Below are positions 5,715 through 7,509 of a DNA stretch of 7,509 nucleotides, one piece after another. Within the stretch, counting starts at the first letter, position 1. Every line of letters begins with the position of its first letter. The notes under the pieces were generated by a model. The model was not told where the DNA came from and did no database searches. It saw nothing but the letters and a program-made list of their open reading frames with translations. The position numbers were made by a program, and so were the translations under genes. Origin of the DNA: Desulfobacteraceae bacterium. Its GTDB lineage: Bacteria; Desulfobacterota; DSM-4660; Desulfatiglandales; HGW-15. The DNA is taken from positions 1 to 7,509 of the forward strand of contig RPPU01000215.1 of the NCBI GenBank assembly GCA_003819975.1. The letters are read 5' to 3'.

Positions 5715-6895
5715 AGTTCTTTAACTCGGTTCAGAAGTTGGTCGGCCAGTTCCGCTTTGGTCATCAGAGGCAGCTCCTCATGGCGGCCGCCCGCATAAAG
5801 AATTTTAACCTGGTTGGTCTCGACTTCAAAGCCGGCATCGGGCCGGGAGACGTCGTTGGCCACAATCAAGTCCAGATTCTTTTTAATCAGTTTGGCTTGG
5901 GCATTCACAAGCAGATCCTGGGTCTCGGCGGCAAAACCGATCAGGACCCGGCCCTTTTTGCCCGGGGTTTGCCCAAGTTCATTGAGGATATCAGGCGTTG
6001 CCAAGAGCTTTAAAGGCGGCAGTTTTTTATCCTTTTTAATTTTTTGCGCGGCGATTTCAGCCGGAGCATAATCCAGGACGGCCGCGGCTTTAAAAATCCA
6101 ATCGCATTGGGCTTGGCTGTTCAAAACTTCAGCGCGCATCTCGGCCGTGGTTCTCACTCTTTTAAAAATAACTCCCAGGGGCGGGGGTAAGTCAGTCGGG
6201 CCGCTGATCAAAATCACTTCCGCTCCGCGCAAGCGGGCCGCCCGGGCCAAAGCATAACCCATTTTACCGCTGGAGCGATTGGACAGATAACGCACCGGAT
6301 CGATTGCTTCCTGAGTCGGGCCGGCCGTGACCAGGATTTTGAGTCCGGCCAGGTCCGGTTCGGTCAACAAGACGCGGGCCTGTTCCAGGATCTCCTCCGG
6401 TTCGGGCAAACGGCCGGGACCTTGGGTATTGCAGGCTAATTCGCCTTCAGCCGGAGCCATGACCGTATAGCCGCGCTTCTGAAGTAGTTCCAGGTTGGCC
6501 TGTACGGCCGGGTTCAAGAACATTTGGGTGTTCATGGAAGGGCAGATCAACATTTTGGCCGTGGTCGCAATGACCAAAGTGGAAAGAAAATCGTCGCCGA
6601 TGCCGTGGGCCATCTTGCCGATAAAATTGGCGGTGGCCGGAGAAATGACGATCAGATCCGACTCCTGGGCCCAGGTGATATGGTCCAGCGGCGAGGTTGT
6701 GGAGGCAAACATTTCCACGATCACTTTGTTTTGACTTAAAGTTTCAAAAGTCAGCGGCGTCACAAACTGAGCGGCATGGGCGGTCATGGCCACTTTGACC
6801 CGGGCTCCGGCTTTGATCAAAAGGCGCACCAATTCTGCTGCTTTATAAACGGCGATTCCGCCGGTTACGCCCACGATAATCTTTTTATCTTTCAT
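5678..6895 (-). CDS. coaBC: Bifunctional phosphopantothenoylcysteine decarboxylase / phosphopantothenate-cysteine ligase
   Basis: CoaBC joins 4'-phosphopantothenate to cysteine using CTP (CoaB) and decarboxylates the product to 4'-phosphopantetheine with FMN (CoaC), both in coenzyme A synthesis. Numbering from the ATG at 6895 (405 residues), the CoaC flavoprotein domain (1-175) has GVTGGIAVYKA (9-19), catalytic His72 in LDHITWAQ, SPATANFIGKMAHGIGDD (85-102), PSMN with Asn122, and LACNTQGPGRLPE (153-165) with active-site Cys155. The CoaB domain (185-395) has VTAGPTQEAIDPVRYLSNRS (189-208) continuing SGKMG, AAAVLDYAP (270-278), KIKKDKK (285-291) and the C-terminal IVANDVSRPDAGF (344-356). A TTG at 6904 would add three residues and overlap the previous stop by 4 nt; I prefer the ATG, which has GCGAG 9 nt upstream. 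PSMN and ACN replace the commoner PAMN and ACG; catalytic residues are intact. Confidence 0.97.
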   Translation of the reverse strand: MKDKKIIVGVTGGIAVYKAAELVRLLIKAGARVKVAMTAHAAQFVTPLTFETLSQNKVIVEMFASTTSPLDHITWAQESDLIVISPATANFIGKMAHGIGDDFLSTLVIATTAKMLICPSMNTQMFLNPAVQANLELLQKRGYTVMAPAEGELACNTQGPGRLPEPEEILEQARVLLTEPDLAGLKILVTAGPTQEAIDPVRYLSNRSSGKMGYALARAARLRGAEVILISGPTDLPPPLGVIFKRVRTTAEMRAEVLNSQAQCDWIFKAAAVLDYAPAEIAAQKIKKDKKLPPLKLLATPDILNELGQTPGKKGRVLIGFAAETQDLLVNAQAKLIKKNLDLIVANDVSRPDAGFEVETNQVKILYAGGRHEELPLMTKAELADQLLNRVKELWKKKSGNPGKK

Positions 6896-6900
6896 AATCG

Positions 6901-7509
6901 TCAACTCGCTTTGAAAAGGCCTGCATATTCATTAAACTCGGTTGGGTTGATTTTAGTCAGCCACATATCGTCGAATTTGACAAGGGTCATAATTTCGGCC
7001 ATGGCTGCTTTGGCCGAATCTTGGTCTTGAAAAAATCCGACCCGCAGCCGGTACCAATCCGTTCCCTTGATATTGGCGCGGGAAATATAAACGCAATACC
7101 CTTTTTGAATCAACTTATAAGCCAGGGGGTCCAAGGGTTTGCTGGCATTTAAGGAGGCTACATTCACCACCCAGGCATAGGGGCGTCTCTTTTCTCCGTT
7201 TTCTTTTATGTCGTCCGGCGTCAAAATTTTCAATTTGATGCCTTTGGGGAGTTCTTGTTCCGCAAAACCTTTTTGCGGAGGCATATAAACCAATTGATCG
7301 AAATTGTGGTGCAGCAGAGCGGTCCATTTCAAGGGATCGCCATAGACATTTTGATGGGCGGCAATGGTCAATAGGTTTTCCCCTTTTTTTACAAAATAAT
7401 AGCCTTTTTCCGTCTTCGGCAAAGGCGATGCAGGCAATTTGGCCGGGATATTCGGTTTGAGAGAGGGCGCCGGCATTGTTTTTTTCGGGATCTCGATTTT
7501 TTTGGCAAC
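6901..7509 (-). CDS. LysM and SPOR domain cell-envelope protein, 5' end outside window
   Basis: 202 residues are visible and the frame stays open to the window edge, so the beginning is missing. A Met codon at 7476 is not a convincing start, as no well-placed Shine-Dalgarno precedes it and it sits in a Lys/Pro/Ala-rich linker (visible residues 1-35) that looks periplasmic. Residues 37-95 (YYFVKKGENLLTIAAHQNVY, then GDPLKWTALLHHN) form a LysM-type module ending in LPKGIKLKIL. Residues 110-187 (YAWVVNVASLNASKPLDPLA, then YRLRVGFFQDQDSAKAAMAE) form a SPOR domain. Both module types bind peptidoglycan; SPOR domains favour denuded glycan strands at division sites. A signal peptide or membrane anchor is probably in the missing part. 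The stop lies 5 nt before the coaBC ATG, so the two are cotranscribed. The specific role (division, envelope maintenance) cannot be told. Confidence 0.88.
   Translation of the reverse strand, partial: VAKKIEIPKKTMPAPSLKPNIPAKLPASPLPKTEKGYYFVKKGENLLTIAAHQNVYGDPLKWTALLHHNFDQLVYMPPQKGFAEQELPKGIKLKILTPDDIKENGEKRRPYAWVVNVASLNASKPLDPLAYKLIQKGYCVYISRANIKGTDWYRLRVGFFQDQDSAKAAMAEIMTLVKFDDMWLTKINPTEFNEYAGLFKAS

Noticed and set aside
6901..7476. Complete 191-residue LysM/SPOR protein starting at the Met at 7476
   Set aside because: The frame continues open to 7509 through a Lys/Pro-rich linker, there is no well-placed ribosome-binding site, and no signal sequence would be present, so the gene is better read as 5'-truncated by the window.
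1..7509. tRNA, rRNA, CRISPR array, prophage, transposase or defence system
   Set aside because: No such signatures were seen on either strand; coding sequence and short spacers account for nearly the whole window.

Overview
This window looks like ordinary chromosomal housekeeping DNA of moderate GC content from a Gram-negative bacterium. Every gene I can support lies on the minus strand, so transcription runs from high to low coordinates. The gene families and their order suggest an anaerobic deltaproteobacterium-like lineage (Desulfobacterota, perhaps Syntrophia or a relative). The pointers are: a LysM/SPOR protein, coaBC, a family 4 uracil-DNA glycosylase, nfeD, a slipin and a small Rho_N-domain protein in a row, followed by ispD, hemC and a cobA-type methyltransferase. 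This assignment comes from recalled gene neighbourhoods, not from a search, and is tentative.

Block 1 (about 7509 down to 2469) reads as one polycistronic unit. A LysM + SPOR cell-envelope protein is open at the window edge. It is followed almost without spacing by coaBC (coenzyme A synthesis), an iron-sulfur uracil-DNA glycosylase whose start lies inside the end of coaBC, a full-length NfeD membrane serine protease overlapping the glycosylase by 8 nt, its usual slipin partner 27 bp later, and then a small basic protein with a Rho_N (SAP-like) domain. A perfect GC-rich hairpin separates the slipin from the last gene, and a plausible intrinsic terminator follows the last gene.

Block 2 (about 2468 down to 1) starts with a 279-bp intergenic stretch holding the terminator, a short palindrome and a REPIN-like double hairpin. 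It continues with ispD (isoprenoid MEP pathway), hemC (tetrapyrrole synthesis; its ATG overlaps the ispD stop) and the first 139 residues of a uroporphyrinogen-III C-methyltransferase (cobA/sumT), cut by the window start. HemC makes the hydroxymethylbilane that, after HemD, becomes the uroporphyrinogen III used by CobA/SUMT. Hence hemC and cobA belong together in siroheme, cobalamin or alternative heme synthesis.

The most unusual structure is in the spacers. An octamer-based repeat (unit close to NCACGAAG) occurs on both sides of ispD-hemC; one copy supplies the ribosome-binding site and GTG start of ispD, and two copies form an inverted pair between hemC and cobA. I found no RNA genes, transposase, CRISPR array or phage genes, and no convincing undescribed multi-gene system.
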